From Flectonema sp. DT1601 (taxonomy: Eukaryota; Euglenozoa; Diplonemea; Diplonemida; Diplonemidae), in contig OZ025845.1 in assembly GCA_964019425.1 (NCBI GenBank), positions 558,001 to 622,000 of the forward strand: a stretch of 64,000 bases of DNA, read 5' to 3'. The translations under genes were made by a program, and so were the position numbers. Within the stretch, counting starts at the first letter, position 1. Each line of letters opens with the position of its first letter. Positions 39,301 through 49,021 of this stretch are shown here, piece by piece. The notes below the pieces were generated by a model. The model was given only the letters and a program-made list of their open reading frames with translations, was not told the origin of the DNA and ran no database searches.

Positions 39301-40270
39301 GTTTCCCTTTGAAAAGGACACGTCGACGAATGAATTTAGCCGCTACTTCATGCAGTATGTTGTTAAAGAGCTTAGCATTCGCAGTTGCATCGTTGGAGAG
39401 TTTCGATTTTCTAATTCTCTTATCGAGCATATTTCCAAAGCAGTTCCAGTCCGTAGACTTGAAGTCCCACACTACGCGTTTCTTAGAACCTATCGTGGCA
39501 CGTGTAAGTTGACACATGGGATCCAGTACGGTGTAGAGAGGTCGGTGATCAGATCCATGTTTATTATCTTCTCTAATTACAGAGAATTCTTCCAGAATCA
39601 TCGAGTTTTGAAAAAATACTACGTCCGGCGAGGTACCGCCCCCCGGGATATTAGGAAAAGGCCTTGTGATTGACCCCATCTTGTTGGCTACCAGTAGATC
39701 ATTGTGTGCTGCCCATTCATGTAGAGTAGAACCTGCTGGCGTCGATTTTGATGACCACACCGGATGATGGGCATTAAAGTCACCCGCGACGATTGCTTTC
39801 GTTGAGACTGGAAGATCTGACTTTCTGATCTTGCATCCCGGGGGAGCATAAATATTTAAGATGTCAATCTTTCCACCTATGTTGACCTTTACAACTTCAA
39901 CATCATTTAAGTGAGGCGGAAGTACGATATCAGAACGCTGCTGAGTGTGGCATTTCTTCACCATAGTAATAACCCCACCACCCCGTGTTGCCCTATCATT
40001 CCGATAGGTAAAATAATCCGTGTGTGAGACTACATCTTTTGTCCAAGTTTCTTGCAGGCACAGTACGTCAGGCGCATAGGCATTGAGCAGCTTGTGTATG
40101 TAGGCACCTTTGTTCCCCATTGATCGACAGTTCCAGCTTAGTAGTGATATGAGGGAGTCGTCAGGGCCAGGGTTGCGTTCGACATCGCCTGCCTGAAGCA
40201 GCAGTTCACGAGCCGTATTCTTTTCTGTGAGTGAGTTGGTCGGATTTAAATCATCGTCATCTTCATCTAG
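36359..40270 (-). CDS. LINE-C ORF2: endonuclease, reverse transcriptase, RNase H
   Basis: Open from just after the ORF1 TGA to TAA at 36359-36361. The first in-frame ATG (40118-40120) lies inside the endonuclease, after LLSWNCRS, so starting there would remove a conserved strand. Domains match LINE-B: endonuclease (VLCLQETW, IVAGDFNAHHPVW, GSDHRPLYTVLD) and reverse transcriptase (YDRLMHWLTKHS, FDFTAAFDRINHKIL, GVPQGSILGPLLYLIYVDDL, YADD near 38305). RNase H has INCDGSYSAS, RAEQHALKNA, IFTDSKSLLDEL and PSHIGIEFHDEVDALAK. A terminal CPFCGEPSSQVHLLQGC motif closes it. The frame is intact. Confidence 0.9.
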   Translation of the reverse strand, partial: LDEDDDDLNPTNSLTEKNTARELLLQAGDVERNPGPDDSLISLLSWNCRSMGNKGAYIHKLLNAYAPDVLCLQETWTKDVVSHTDYFTYRNDRATRGGGVITMVKKCHTQQRSDIVLPPHLNDVEVVKVNIGGKIDILNIYAPPGCKIRKSDLPVSTKAIVAGDFNAHHPVWSSKSTPAGSTLHEWAAHNDLLVANKMGSITRPFPNIPGGGTSPDVVFFQNSMILEEFSVIREDNKHGSDHRPLYTVLDPMCQLTRATIGSKKRVVWDFKSTDWNCFGNMLDKRIRKSKLSNDATANAKLFNNILHEVAAKFIRRRVLFKGKRRRKWKTSTPDSTKSKGVHLRDQLDKGNNFAFAFKKIKELQQDAGKDISVNNISDCDLPSAFLDLFVSKSEILSLEAPALSEGDNEMDICCDFTMAEIEAAIKNLKTRKAAGPDGVHNEMIKNFTPATVEYLLRIINTSWKTSKVPYQWKQGLIKPMFKAGKPRNELKSFRPITLTSVVGKLAERLVYDRLMHWLTKHSSLSPLQAGFRRGRNTCEQITVLVDAVVRMHMKRKRSVFLSFDFTAAFDRINHKILLLKLVKMGVPNVIIRWITDFLTNRKVRVEANGYLSEFRTLAKGVPQGSILGPLLYLIYVDDLCKILELEKETTTSALYADDTACVVSGHNMEEALSNAQIILDKVDQWCSDNDMALSVSKTCALKMKVRTKDTILNDTCNRELLFSRSVVENVIKMDYSDIEKSINLNSSRPMLQSGETILEVDGTPIKTQDELDNVMLRNIVLEDNVMVVKARFKTAFLLPIVDSVKYLGVHIDDRLTFHKQVAKIHEELKKGISLLQCLQPYDLDYKTLNMVKNLYVTARISYALDSFGWLISNSVDSIDFELRKVARLVTGCSRCTPRELLLWEADMLPFKRQIEKQTKIAYYRYKAMTWIPSTNRLASTQSYWAGLLPGIDSQRESQCLVQPDSMEPWVSPTNLRISNGCGFPKSANPAVDKEKFMSYIGTLPPVDMVINCDGSYSASGAAGAAHIAKSRSGLRSAYASRLYQADCSYRAEQHALKNAARHLRTVFSKDPSMKSVRIFTDSKSLLDELLGGRCRQRNTESLKILEYLRMCEMKVHLQFIPSHIGIEFHDEVDALAKEAAHNKNIRPVLVKGTYFSRSSHVKRCIKKDLLNVSGYTCYKHLIGGRSVKYPPGMERADEIRIANFRTGCHPLIQNWRKKIDCPFCGEPSSQVHLLQGCQSPKLDSARFKILGFSTLTGKWDRDRELIIANEIPNLEALFTLAWLPSLALIIRWMEQTSNLRLWK
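40163..40204 (-). other. 2A ribosome-skipping peptide, LINE-C
   Basis: LLLQAGDVERNPGP, 66 bases after the ORF1 stop in the same frame. Identical in sequence to that of LINE-A although the rest of the two elements differs widely. Confidence 0.85.
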
Positions 40271-40273
40271 TCA
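40271..40273 (-). promoter_or_regulatory. Candidate UGA-CUA read-through stop, LINE-C
   Basis: The ORF1 stop reads TGA CTAG. UGA CUA is the best studied read-through signal, used by alphaviruses and several animal genes. An acidic stretch (LDEDDDD) and the 2A peptide follow in frame. Confidence 0.65.
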
Positions 40274-41919
40274 GTTGAGGTCAAAATCCGAGTCATCATC
40301 TTCCATTTCAACATCGCCGTTCTTATCACCTTCTTGTTTAACAGCAGATTCAGTGGGTGGTGGAGCTGATGCTGGTGTGGGTGCTGGCGCTGGTGTCGGT
40401 GCTGCTGCCGTCTGATGTGGTAGCTGAGTTGGTTGTTGTGGTTGAGGAGCTGTCTTCTGTCTCTTCAGGGTTCCTGTCAGTTTTTGAGCCGCGTCGCCTG
40501 GGTTGTAGGTTGGGCCTAGCGGTTTTCTGTCACTTTTCTTAACTTCCTTGTTTATCACAAGGTACTCGTTGGTGCCTATGCTCACGAAGTTGGGAGGCTG
40601 CGTGTTTGAAATCGCCACAATCGTAGTGCTTCCACCTTTGTTAAACGATGCGACCACTGTGTGCTCCCAGTTGTGAGAGGACTTCATAAAGTCGCTGATC
40701 TGCGCTGTTGAGAATTTCCGTATCGCCATTGATTTTATAATGTACCTATCACCGGAAGGCAGTGCAGGTTTGAGTGACGCGCTTAACTTAATACGCACTT
40801 CAGTGTTGCAGTCGGGATGAACTCGGAGTCCATAACAGGTTTTGAACTTACACAAGTAGATTTACCTTCGAAACCTTCCAGTATTGATGTCTTGGACTTT
40901 GCTGCCAAGAATCCAAGATCGTTATTGAATTGAAGAGTTGGCCAGACATCACTTCCATTTGACCAGCTCGGGTTCCTGACAAATACATTCTTAGGTTTGT
41001 CGGTCTCCGGGTCGTTATTGTTATACTCCAGAATCTCGTGTACTTGGTTTCTGGGAACTCTAATAGCCATTGAGGAATGTGAATCATTTCGTTTGTAACT
41101 GAAAGGGGCTGCATTAATCTTTTTCTTTTTTAGCAGTTCCTTTGTTTTGATCGTTAGATCTTTTTCACTTGATTTGCCCCAATCCTGAACAAACAAGACG
41201 GGGTCGGGTGTCGGATGTTGAATTTCGGATGTGGCTTTGGAAAAATCTTCACCGCAGATATGCGTGTAGAAGACTCGTCTGATTTCGCAGACACCACCCT
41301 TTTTGATCACCGGTATGGCGACAGGCACCGTGCTTTTGGTTAGCGGTACCTTGCTGATTGCAGCCCATCGACCACTCTTCTTTGTCTGACGGAGAGCTTC
41401 CCAGTCCTGTTTAGAGCGTACTAAAACAAGACCCGATGCGAGATTGTTGGTAGCATTCGCTGCTACGTCGTAGTTGATTGTAGACACAGTGCCCGCCCAC
41501 GCGCCGTGTACATGCCATTCCGGGTAGCTTGCTTTAGCATTTCCCTTTGTGGTTTGTTTAGTCGATGTTGATGATGGTACAGGCAGCGAAAACGAAAAGG
41601 TTGATTGTTTAGGTGCCGATGTTGTCTGTTGATTAGAAGCTGTAGACGCCTCTGTTGATGGTTGATTGCTGCCTGCGGTTGGGGCCGTCGCTTCGGTTGC
41701 CGTCGCGGTCGCATCCGTCCCACCACCCACTTCGGGAGTGTCCGGTCTTCTTCTTTTCATCTCAGGGTTCCCACCTTCCGACCCCGTCACGAACTGGATA
41801 ACCTCCATCAGGAGATTCGCCACTCTTTTCTCTTTCTCATACTCGGGGATCCCATCATCTCGCACCATCTTCAGGAGGTTCATAGCATCCGATACTAACC
41901 TCCTCAGGTTGTCTCTCAT
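40271..41919 (-). CDS. LINE-C ORF1 protein, with one frameshift
   Basis: The ATG is at 41917-41919 (MRDNLRRLVSD). The N-terminal helix, Thr/Gln-rich linker and beta-rich region align with LINE-B ORF1. Near 40850-40862 the frame shifts by one base: the upstream frame ends at 40783, while the downstream frame (CKFKTCYGLRVHPD) carries on to TGA at 40271-40273. Alignment with LINE-B suggests loss of one base there, or a sequencing error. The tail is Pro/Ala/Gln-rich and ends in an acidic patch. Confidence 0.75.
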
Positions 41920-42368
41920 AATTGCTTTTCCAATAAAGTACAGTAATTATCTTGCATCCTTTGGGCACCTGTTTGGAAGAAAGGAAACATGAGAAACAAA
42001 TCACTCGGTGATATCAATAAACTAAACAATGGTCAACTTGGTGGACTACCCATGCGAGTAGGTCACCGCGTTGGGGTTGTGGTGGGTCCGCCATGGATGG
42101 GCTGGACGCCGCTGCCGGTCCCAGTTCTGTTCGTTGGGTTGCCGGCTCCACGAATTTAAAATTCGTGAAAAAGGTATGCGCGAAACGGGGTTCGAAATCT
42201 GATAAATGGGTGTGAATTAAGAATTGGTATTAAGAAACTAATAATCATAATGTTGGATTTACATTATGGGAACGCATCGAAAAATTCGATGCTTGGTGAA
42301 ACGGTGCTTTGGGATGCTGCAAATTACTGAAATATATTTAACAGAAACTGTAGCTTTAGAATCGTTGG
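41920..42368 (-). promoter_or_regulatory. LINE-C 5' UTR with two perfect hairpins
   Basis: The segment runs from the 28-base 5' terminus to ORF1. It holds a 9-base-pair palindrome at 42149-42167 (CACGAATTT/AAATTCGTG) and an 8-base-pair hairpin at 42274-42292 (GCATCGAA/TTCGATGC). The CTGTACTTTATTG motif lies just before the ATG. A box-B-like word (GGTTCGAAATC, near 42189) is present on the plus strand. Confidence 0.5.
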
Positions 42369-42399
42369 CTTTTTTTTTATTTATTAGGGACCACACAAA

Positions 42400-42752
42400 A
42401 TGCCTCCACGCGGCGGTCTCGGACGGCAGAGACCGACTAAATTTTGCAACCAGATGGGAGGTGAAATACTCTCACGGAAGGAAAGGAACCGGAAAGCACA
42501 CACAGAGAACGGGAACGGTAAGAAAGACAGGAAGACGAGCGTAGACACGAAGGAACGAGACGAGTTGAGGGAGAGACTCGCACGGGATGGCCTAAGAAGG
42601 CTGGATCGGGACGAAGCCAGGAAGAAGGACGAGAAGGTTTTCGACAAGGATCGATGGACGAAGACATCGATCTTGTGAAACAGAAGCTGGACAAAGAAAA
42701 CAGTGATAGTGATGACAATACAAAAAGAAAAAAAGAAGAACTTCCGAATTGA
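42400..42752 (+). pseudogene. LINE-D ORF1 remnant
   Basis: Frame 42400-42678 encodes a basic, Arg/Lys/Asp-rich helical protein (KERDELRERLARDGLRRLDRDEARKK). The frame that leads into 2A is another one and contains MDEDIDLVKQKLDKEN...KRKKEELPN before TGA at 42750-42752. A shift near 42650 would explain the two pieces. The TGA is followed by CTG. Confidence 0.5.
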
Positions 42753-45240
42753 CTGTTTCCTTATAATTTTTATCTTTTTTATTTCTCGAACCTTCTTTTG
42801 TGTGGAGACATCCACCCGAACCCCGGTCCACAAAAAAAGCAAAAAAACAGTGAGCTGAGAATTCTATCTTTTAATGTTTGTGGTCTCAAGTCGAAATCCG
42901 ACGAAATAACTTTTTTTTTACAAAATATAAAACCTGACCTATTCATGGTTCAGGAAACTTTGTTAAAGGAAAACGACGAAACCATTAATTTTAATGGGTA
43001 CAAGTGTCTCAGAAGAGACCGGAGAATTCCGGTAAAAAAAAAACACACCCGTCAGAGGTGGTGGATTGGCAATTTTTTACAAAAACAGCCTAAGCGTGAC
43101 AGCATTCGCTGTTGCACAACACAGCCAAGACTGCACTGAAGTCCAGGGCATTTTTGTGTCAAATTCAAAACAAACTGTAAGGGTATACAACGTGTACAGA
43201 CCACCGGTAAGCCAATTAACCTCTGATAGGTCCCCCTCTTTTGATATGAATAGTATTTTTCTTTTTAATAAAAATGATAAAGTAGTTATCGCGGGGGATC
43301 TTAACGCAAGGCATCCACTCTGGGACCCGAGAGACGAGTCAAACACAAATGGCCGTGAAGTCTCGACTTTTCTAAACAATAACCAGTTTGAATGCTGCAA
43401 CGTTAAGGAAATCCCCACAAGACCAAAATCAAACACCTCTCCTGATGTTGTTCTCCAAAAAAACTGTGATATTGGCAACTGGACGACGCTCGAATCTCTA
43501 TCAAGCGATCATGTACCAATGTATTTTTCTCTTTCTTTTTTTTCGGATTCGACAAACAGAGCGAACGGTGCAACGGTTTTTTCTTATAATTGGAACAGAG
43601 CACTGTGGCCAAACTACAGCTCCCACCTCGAAAGGGTGGCGAAGCGGCTTGAAAAGATTCAAGATAACCAAAAATTATCAATAGAATTCACAAGAGAATT
43701 AAAAAATGCGCTACGGATCTTTGTACCAAGGATTTATTTGAAAGGAAAATCACCAAGGAAGTGGTGGAACACGACGGTTGCATCTAAGTTTCATGGGTTC
43801 AACGAGTCACATTGTGACCAACGGGATGATCTTACAGATCTGTCGCAACAGGGAAAGTCAATTTTTACATCTTTAAAAAAAGAACTCAAAAAAAACAGTC
43901 GTTGATGCCAAGAATCAACAGTTTAAAAAAAGCCTTAAAAAAGACAAGTCTATTATCGAGGCTTTTGAAGACATAAGAGGCCTTGATGGAAGATCAAGAC
44001 TTAAAGAAATTCAAGAAATCACCTGTGGTGATAAACTTGTTACAGATGATGTGGAAAAAGCATCAATTTTCAATAATCAATTTTTACAACGTGTTGGTAA
44101 CATCGAAGAAAAAACAAAGACAAAGAAAATAGAAACAGACCCTTCTGATTTTACACCATTTACACAACATGAACTTAGAATCCAATTGAGAGGAATGGCT
44201 CTGGAAAAGAACTCACCAGATGGCGTTCAAGGTATTCTTCTTAACCATTTGGGACCTAGAATGCTAAACATTTTACTTAAGATTTTTAACAATTCGTGGA
44301 AACATTCTGTTGTCCCGAGTGATTGGAAAGACACACACTGGATCCCTGTTTTAAAAAAAGGAAAAACCCCAAACCTCCCCTCTTCATATAGAATGATCTC
44401 TCTCACCCCTTTTATTGCGAAATTGATGGAAAGAATGGTGAAGGAACGTCTTACGTATTTTATGCAATCACCGAATGAAAAGAAAACTGACGGTATTGGT
44501 TTCAACCAAACTTCTTATCGAAAAACGCGTTCCTGCCGGGAAAACATCCTATATGTTACGGACAGACTTAGATTTCTTAAACACCAAAAAAAGTCAGCGG
44601 CCCTTGTTCTTCTTGATATCGAAAAAGCTTTTGATAGTGTGAACCATGATCTTCTCCTTCAAAGGATGGTAGATCTTGGAATACCAAAACATTTTATAGC
44701 CTGGATTCAGGCCTTTCTTAAAAAACGAAGAGCAGCGGTTGTTGTTAATAATGAAAAAGGTTCTTACCACAATGTTTATTCTGGCGTTCCACAAGGAACA
44801 GTTTTGTCGGCTCTACTTTTTACTCTGTATATTGAAAAAGTCGCAGAAAGACTAGATATTACGGTTGCTAAGTATGCGGATGATATTGCTTTTGTAGTTG
44901 ATGATGAAGGGAAAGGTTTTACTTATCATTTGGCAAAAACGAAATATTTCTTTAATGAGATTGAAAAGGATTTAAACGAATTAAAATTAAAAGTAAGTTA
45001 TGAGCCTGACAAAACAAAACTTGTGTATTATCCCTACTCCCCAAATTCCCCACTACAAACACCTTTCACTTTTACTTCAAATTTAACATAAAAATATTGT
45101 TCCATGTGTTGATAGCGCCAAGCTTCTTGGGGTGATCCTTGATAACAAGCTCGATTGGAAACAGCATATCTCGTATATTTGTAGAAGAGTTAATCTTCGC
45201 TTAAGGTATCTGAAGCTTGTCGCATCAAAAGCATAGGGAC
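42753..45240 (+). pseudogene. LINE-D ORF2 (endonuclease and reverse transcriptase), frameshifted
   Basis: Pieces: 42753 to about 43060 (LSFNVCGLKSK, FMVQETLL), 43066-43890 (VYNVYRPP, VIAGDLNARHPLWDP, SSDHVPMYFSLSF), then from about 43900 to 45091 the reverse transcriptase. The RT shows LKKGKTPNLPSSYRMISLT, VLLDIEKAFDSVNHDLLL, SGVPQGTVLSALLFTLYIE and YADD near 44875. A further piece with LLGVILDNKLDWKQHI lies at about 45110-45235. The shifts occur mainly in A-runs. Confidence 0.75.
42792..42830 (+). other. 2A-like peptide, LINE-D
   Basis: LLLCGDIHPNPGP, in frame with the upstream TGA (42750-42752) and with the endonuclease start RILSFNVCGLKSK. The GDIHPNPGP form is common at this position in LINEs. 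It has His in place of the usual Glu of 2A, so its skipping activity is less certain. Confidence 0.65.
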
Positions 45241-45604
45241 AATGTACTGCAACTTTGCGTGAGGTGTATTCCACTGTACAAGGACTAGAGAATGTTTTTC
45301 TTTTTTATGTCATCTGCAAGAAGATATGTTTTTCCAGAAAAAGAAAAGAAAAAAAGAAAATTTGAGTCAGGAAACAGAGAAAGAAAATGAAGAAAACGTT
45401 ATCCTTCAACCCACAATTTTCAATACTGTACAGAAACGTGCGGTACAATGAAATAGCGGACCAGCTAGCGAAATCTGCGGCATTGATTTCTATGTTTGCA
45501 TCTTCTACTTTTTTTTAAAAATTACTAATCTTTGCTTTGAGAAGTTCTGATGTAACCAGTTTGAGGTGATCTTTATTTATTTAACAGGGACTTCCACGTT
45601 AAGA

Positions 45605-47068
45605 ATGTCCTTCGACGATGAGGAGTACTTCGCGGGCCAAGGTATGTGTTTTGATTCTCCCTTTTTTTTTTTTTCAACCATTTCCAAGCAAAATGGATGT
45701 GATAATTTATGCGCAACAAGCCCCGAACTAAAATAGGTTAGTTTTCGTTTACACGGAAACTGAAGTTTTGCCAAAAAAGCGGAGAGCGGCTCTCACAATC
45801 AAAATTATGAAACGCTAACACAGAATTGGGTGAAACCACAACCGGTGGAGACTTTGAATCATTTGATGTGTGGGGAGATAAGGGAGAGGTTCTGCCTGAT
45901 GAGGGTGCTAGGAAAATGGACTTAGGTGAAATCCTTCAAGGAACGTTGAAGGTTCGACGACCGAAGAAAATAGAACGACGTGGTAAGAATTTATCTGATA
46001 CTATAGACTCAGCACTGAGGTTGAAAAAAAAAAGCAAAGCAAGTGACGCTACCACCAAGAAACCAAAAAAGATAAAGGAAGAAGACTCCGATGGGTCTGT
46101 TGCCTCTCAAGACATGTTGAAACCACCACAGAAAAACCATGATGTTACTGACATAGCTGAAACTACGTTTTCTCAAGCAAAAGAAGACCTCCCTGAGTCT
46201 ACTCAAATCCACACTGTTTCCAGTAAGGGTTTTTTAAAAAAAAAAAACAAAGTATCCTGGACTGAAGAGGAAACGTCTCGGTTTTACCGTGCTCTTTCAA
46301 TGTTCAACCTTAACTTCTCGTTGCTTCAAAATATGTTTCCGGGTAAAAATGAAAAAGATTGTAAAAAAAAATATACTGTTGAACAACGAAAGTATCCGAA
46401 AAAGGTTACAAAAGCATTGGAAACCCGAAAACAGATAGATCTTCTAAAATATAACTCATACAAACAAGAGTCTGATGAATTGAGGGACGTTATCAAACGT
46501 GATCCCTTTGGTATGTACAATAATATTTATATTTTCTTTTTTTTACGTCTCCCTTTGGGCTGAACCCGTGGAGTGCGGGTGGTTCCAGTTAAGTATTTAA
46601 TATTAGTTTTGTTTTTAGTACCTATCTGGGGATTCCTTCTGGCCAGAATGCATCAGACCATCGCTCCAATCCTGACATCTTGAGATAAGTTAAGATGCGC
46701 TGGTGTCGAGTTTTCGCAGCTCGGCGTTGACGGTGGTAGTGTCGGAGGTTGCTAAGTAAATGCACACCCGATCGCCTTAAAGTTTTTTTTTATATTTATG
46801 TTTGTTATTGCGTACTATCTGAATCTGATTTTATATCAAAAAAAACATCACAACAGGTCTTGGAGTAGCATTCACTGATACAGACCCTCTAGCTCTTCAA
46901 GGTTTTGATGGTGATGATGGTTTTGGTGTTGTTGAAGAAGCTGCTGCAGATGACGGTCTTTTGAGTAGCCTGCTTCAGGAAACAGAAGGCGACGATCTCA
47001 AAGACCTACTAAACGAAACAACTGAATTCTACGATGATTCAGCAAAGAATGAGTTCGATTCGTTCTAA
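45605..47068 (+). CDS. BDP1: TFIIIB subunit BDP1 (SANT/Myb domain)
   Basis: Three exons fit in phase: 45605-45641, 45824-46510 and 46857-47068 (TAA stop), with GT-AG borders. About 311 residues, short for BDP1. The SANT domain (VSWTEEETSRFYRALSMFNLNFSLLQNMFPGKNEKDCKKKYTVEQRKYP, here given in part) matches the Bdp1 pattern W-T-x-E-E-T-x2-F-Y-x-A-L ... D/N-F-x-L-I/L ... F-P-x-R/K. Bdp1 joins TBP and Brf1 in TFIIIB, which recruits RNA polymerase III to tRNA genes. N- and C-terminal parts are acidic. The first exon codes only 12 residues. Confidence 0.82.
46511..46856 (+). other. BDP1 intron 2 with a GC-richer core
   Basis: A 346-base intron, long for this genome. Its core (about 46555-46790) is balanced in base composition and lacks homopolymers, unlike other introns here. 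It could hold a small RNA or an old repeat; no known RNA motif was recognised. Confidence 0.35.
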
Positions 47069-47177
47069 AATGACAGAAAGATTTCTATCCCTATTTTCTT
47101 TTGCATATTGACTTGGGATGCTTTTTTTATTTATTTTCCCCTCATAGATTTACACAACAAGTACACCCAACCAACCA

Positions 47178-47717
47178 ATGCCTGGTCTCGCTAATGCTGC
47201 CAACCCAGTAACAATGTATAAGAAAGATGCTTATCAGGGACTTGGATGTACTCAGATGAATTTATACGGATCATCACAGGCTGAGTACTTCGAGAAGCAA
47301 GGTTTTAAAAAAGGAACATGTAATGGACAGGGTTACGGTAGACCTGCTGGTCGTGTTGGTATGTTATTGCGCTCCCTTTTTTGTTTGGGTTTCAAATTAA
47401 AAATTTAAAAAAAAACAAAAAAAACAGGCGGTTTTTCATCGCAAGGATCTTTATGGCTTCACTGAGACTGAAGTTTTTCTGCAAAATCTATCTTGTGGTT
47501 CAAGGTAAGCCGTAAACAAAAGAAAAGAACAAAAAAAAAAAAAAAAAAAAAAAAGAGTAGTTTTATCGACAAGCTACTCGTTACACTATTTTTTGGCCAA
47601 AGTAATGTCAGATCACAGGGTAATATAAATAACTTAAAAAAAAGCTTATCTCTCTCTCAAGGAACAGCTGCCACCAATGAGGACAGACCAGTGAAGTCAA
47701 ACTATCGTACCAGATAA
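47178..47717 (+). CDS. Small unrecognised protein, 78 residues
   Basis: Exons 47178-47358 and 47662-47717 join in phase (TAA stop) with GT-AG borders. The protein begins MPGLANAANPVTMYKKDAYQ, is rich in Gly, Tyr and Asn, and ends DRPVKSNYRTR. There is no signal peptide or membrane segment. It recalls small structural proteins of cilia or cytoskeleton in composition only, so I assign no function. The intron contains another stretch with good splice-like borders (47428-47506), which would bring in an in-frame TGA. Confidence 0.6.
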
Positions 47718-47826
47718 ACACCTAGTCAACTGTATCTAAAAACTAATGTCAAATCATCTTTATGTTGTTTAACAACAAAATCAAACAATTAACCAACCAA
47801 CCCCTCCCGCAGAGAAGACACATAAC

Positions 47827-49021
47827 ATGAAACGCTCCCTACAACAGGGTGTGCGCTATTGCAGCAGTGTTGCCACCGAGGAAGTGTTAGTACAGGCCGG
47901 AAGCTCTGCGAAATTAGTAACAATTAACCGACCAAAAGCCCTCAATGCTTTAAACCTCAGTACGGTAAGAGAGTTAACGAAATTGTACACAGGTTGGTTG
48001 AAAAGTGGTGAGGACTTTATGATTATTATAAAGGGTGCTGGAGGGAAAGCATTCTGTGCTGGTGGTGACATTGTGAGCATAGCTACCGACGATGAGGGTT
48101 CGTTGAAAAGAGATTTCTTCTTAGAAGAATATAAATTAAACTATGCTATTAAGACTTTTCCAAACCCACATATTGCGATCCTTGACGGGATCACAATGGG
48201 GGGTGGTGTTGGATTGTCAGTTCATGGATCTCACAGAGTGGTAACTGAAAACACTTTATTCGCAATGCCTGAAACCGGCATTGGTCTCTTCCCTGATGTT
48301 GGAGGTAGTATCTTCCTTCCTAGAATGCCACATGCAGGACTAGGAATGTACTTAGCGCTTACAGGTCATAGACTAAAAGGTCCTGACTGTCTGCATGCTA
48401 CAGTAGGCACACACTATGTGAAAAGTGACAATATATCGTCATTGCAAAATGAGTTGTTGGCATCAACACCGTCTAAGGCTGATGATGTTTTGAAAGAGTT
48501 TTCTGAATCGCTTGAGGACCTTCCCGTGTTCTCTCTTCAGGGTAGCCTTGATAGGATTTCGAGAACTTTTACGTTGGGATCTTTGAATGATATTATGGAA
48601 GACTTACGTCGTGCAGATGATGAATGGTCTGATAGAACTCTAAAAACCCTATCAAGGATGTCACCAACATCTCTCCGTATCACCCACGAACAGCTAACTC
48701 GTGGTTCTCGCCAAACACCTGAAGAAAACTTCGCAATGGAAGCTAATATGGTTTATGGCTGCATGAATCATTCTGGTGACTTTAAAGAAGGAGTTCGCGC
48801 TCTCCTTCTTGACAAGGATAAGAATCCAAAATGGAACCCAGCTACTCTAGAAGAGGTACGTTATCACTTTTTATTTTTATTTTTCTTTTTAAATAATTTT
48901 TGAATTTTTGAAAAAAAAAAAAAAAAAAAAAAAATAGGCAACTGCACAACACATTTCTAAGTTCTTTGAGACCAGACCAGACAAGCCTTGGGTACCGACT
49001 AAGCTTTCTTCTGCATTGTAG
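47827..49021 (+). CDS. HIBCH: 3-hydroxyisobutyryl-CoA hydrolase
   Basis: Exons 47827-48855 and 48938-49021 give 370 residues (TAG stop). The crotonase-fold motifs are clear: NRPKALNALNLSTVREL, GAGGKAFCAGGDIVSIA (oxyanion hole), GITMGGGVGLSVHGSHRVVT and AMPETGIGLFPDVGGSIFLPRM. The Glu and Asp of the last motif are the catalytic residues of HIBCH. The enzyme hydrolyses 3-hydroxyisobutyryl-CoA in valine breakdown. The N-terminus (MKRSLQQGVRYCSSVA) is basic and Ser-rich without acids, as expected for mitochondrial import. Length fits the family (about 380). An enoyl-CoA hydratase is less likely given the GIGLFPDVG motif. Confidence 0.92.

Larger units (their letters stand above)
27593..42368 (-). 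mobile_element. LINE-C: full-length LINE carrying the USP element in its 3' UTR
   Basis: The two parts are 36320-42368 (5' UTR, ORF1, 2A, ORF2, start of 3' UTR) and 27593-28051 (rest of 3' UTR and A-rich tail). In LINE-B the corresponding 3' UTR is continuous. Joining the LINE-C parts restores the same spacing between the GATGAAAATACTAAA word and the GGCGACTAC word (19 bases in LINE-B, 17 in LINE-C). The USP element therefore inserted after LINE-C. The 5' end at 42368 begins with the 28 bases that also start the USP element. One frameshift in ORF1 is described with that gene. Confidence 0.75.
42385..45500 (+). mobile_element. LINE-D: decayed LINE of a different clade
   Basis: It follows directly on the 5' end of LINE-C, in opposite orientation. 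ORF1 remnants, TGA-C, a 2A-like peptide, endonuclease, reverse transcriptase and a remnant of RNase H (RNVRYNEIADQLAKSAA near 45420-45475) occur in order but in several frames. Frameshifts are visible near 42650 in ORF1, near 43060, near 43880 (in an A-run) and near 45085, with a stop at about 45233. AT-rich codon use resembles the host, unlike LINE-A and the USP element. An older copy than LINE-A to -C. Confidence 0.75.

Noticed and set aside
28052-42368. A 14-kb DNA transposon bounded by a perfect 28-base terminal inverted repeat
   Set aside because: The inverted copies are the 5' ends of two retro-elements lying in opposite orientation. A poly(A) tail and a split LINE 3' UTR inside the interval show separate insertions, and there is no transposase or target duplication.
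47428-47506. Additional exon in the 78-residue gene
   Set aside because: Including it introduces an in-frame TGA, whereas joining 47358 to 47662 directly keeps the phase and ends cleanly.
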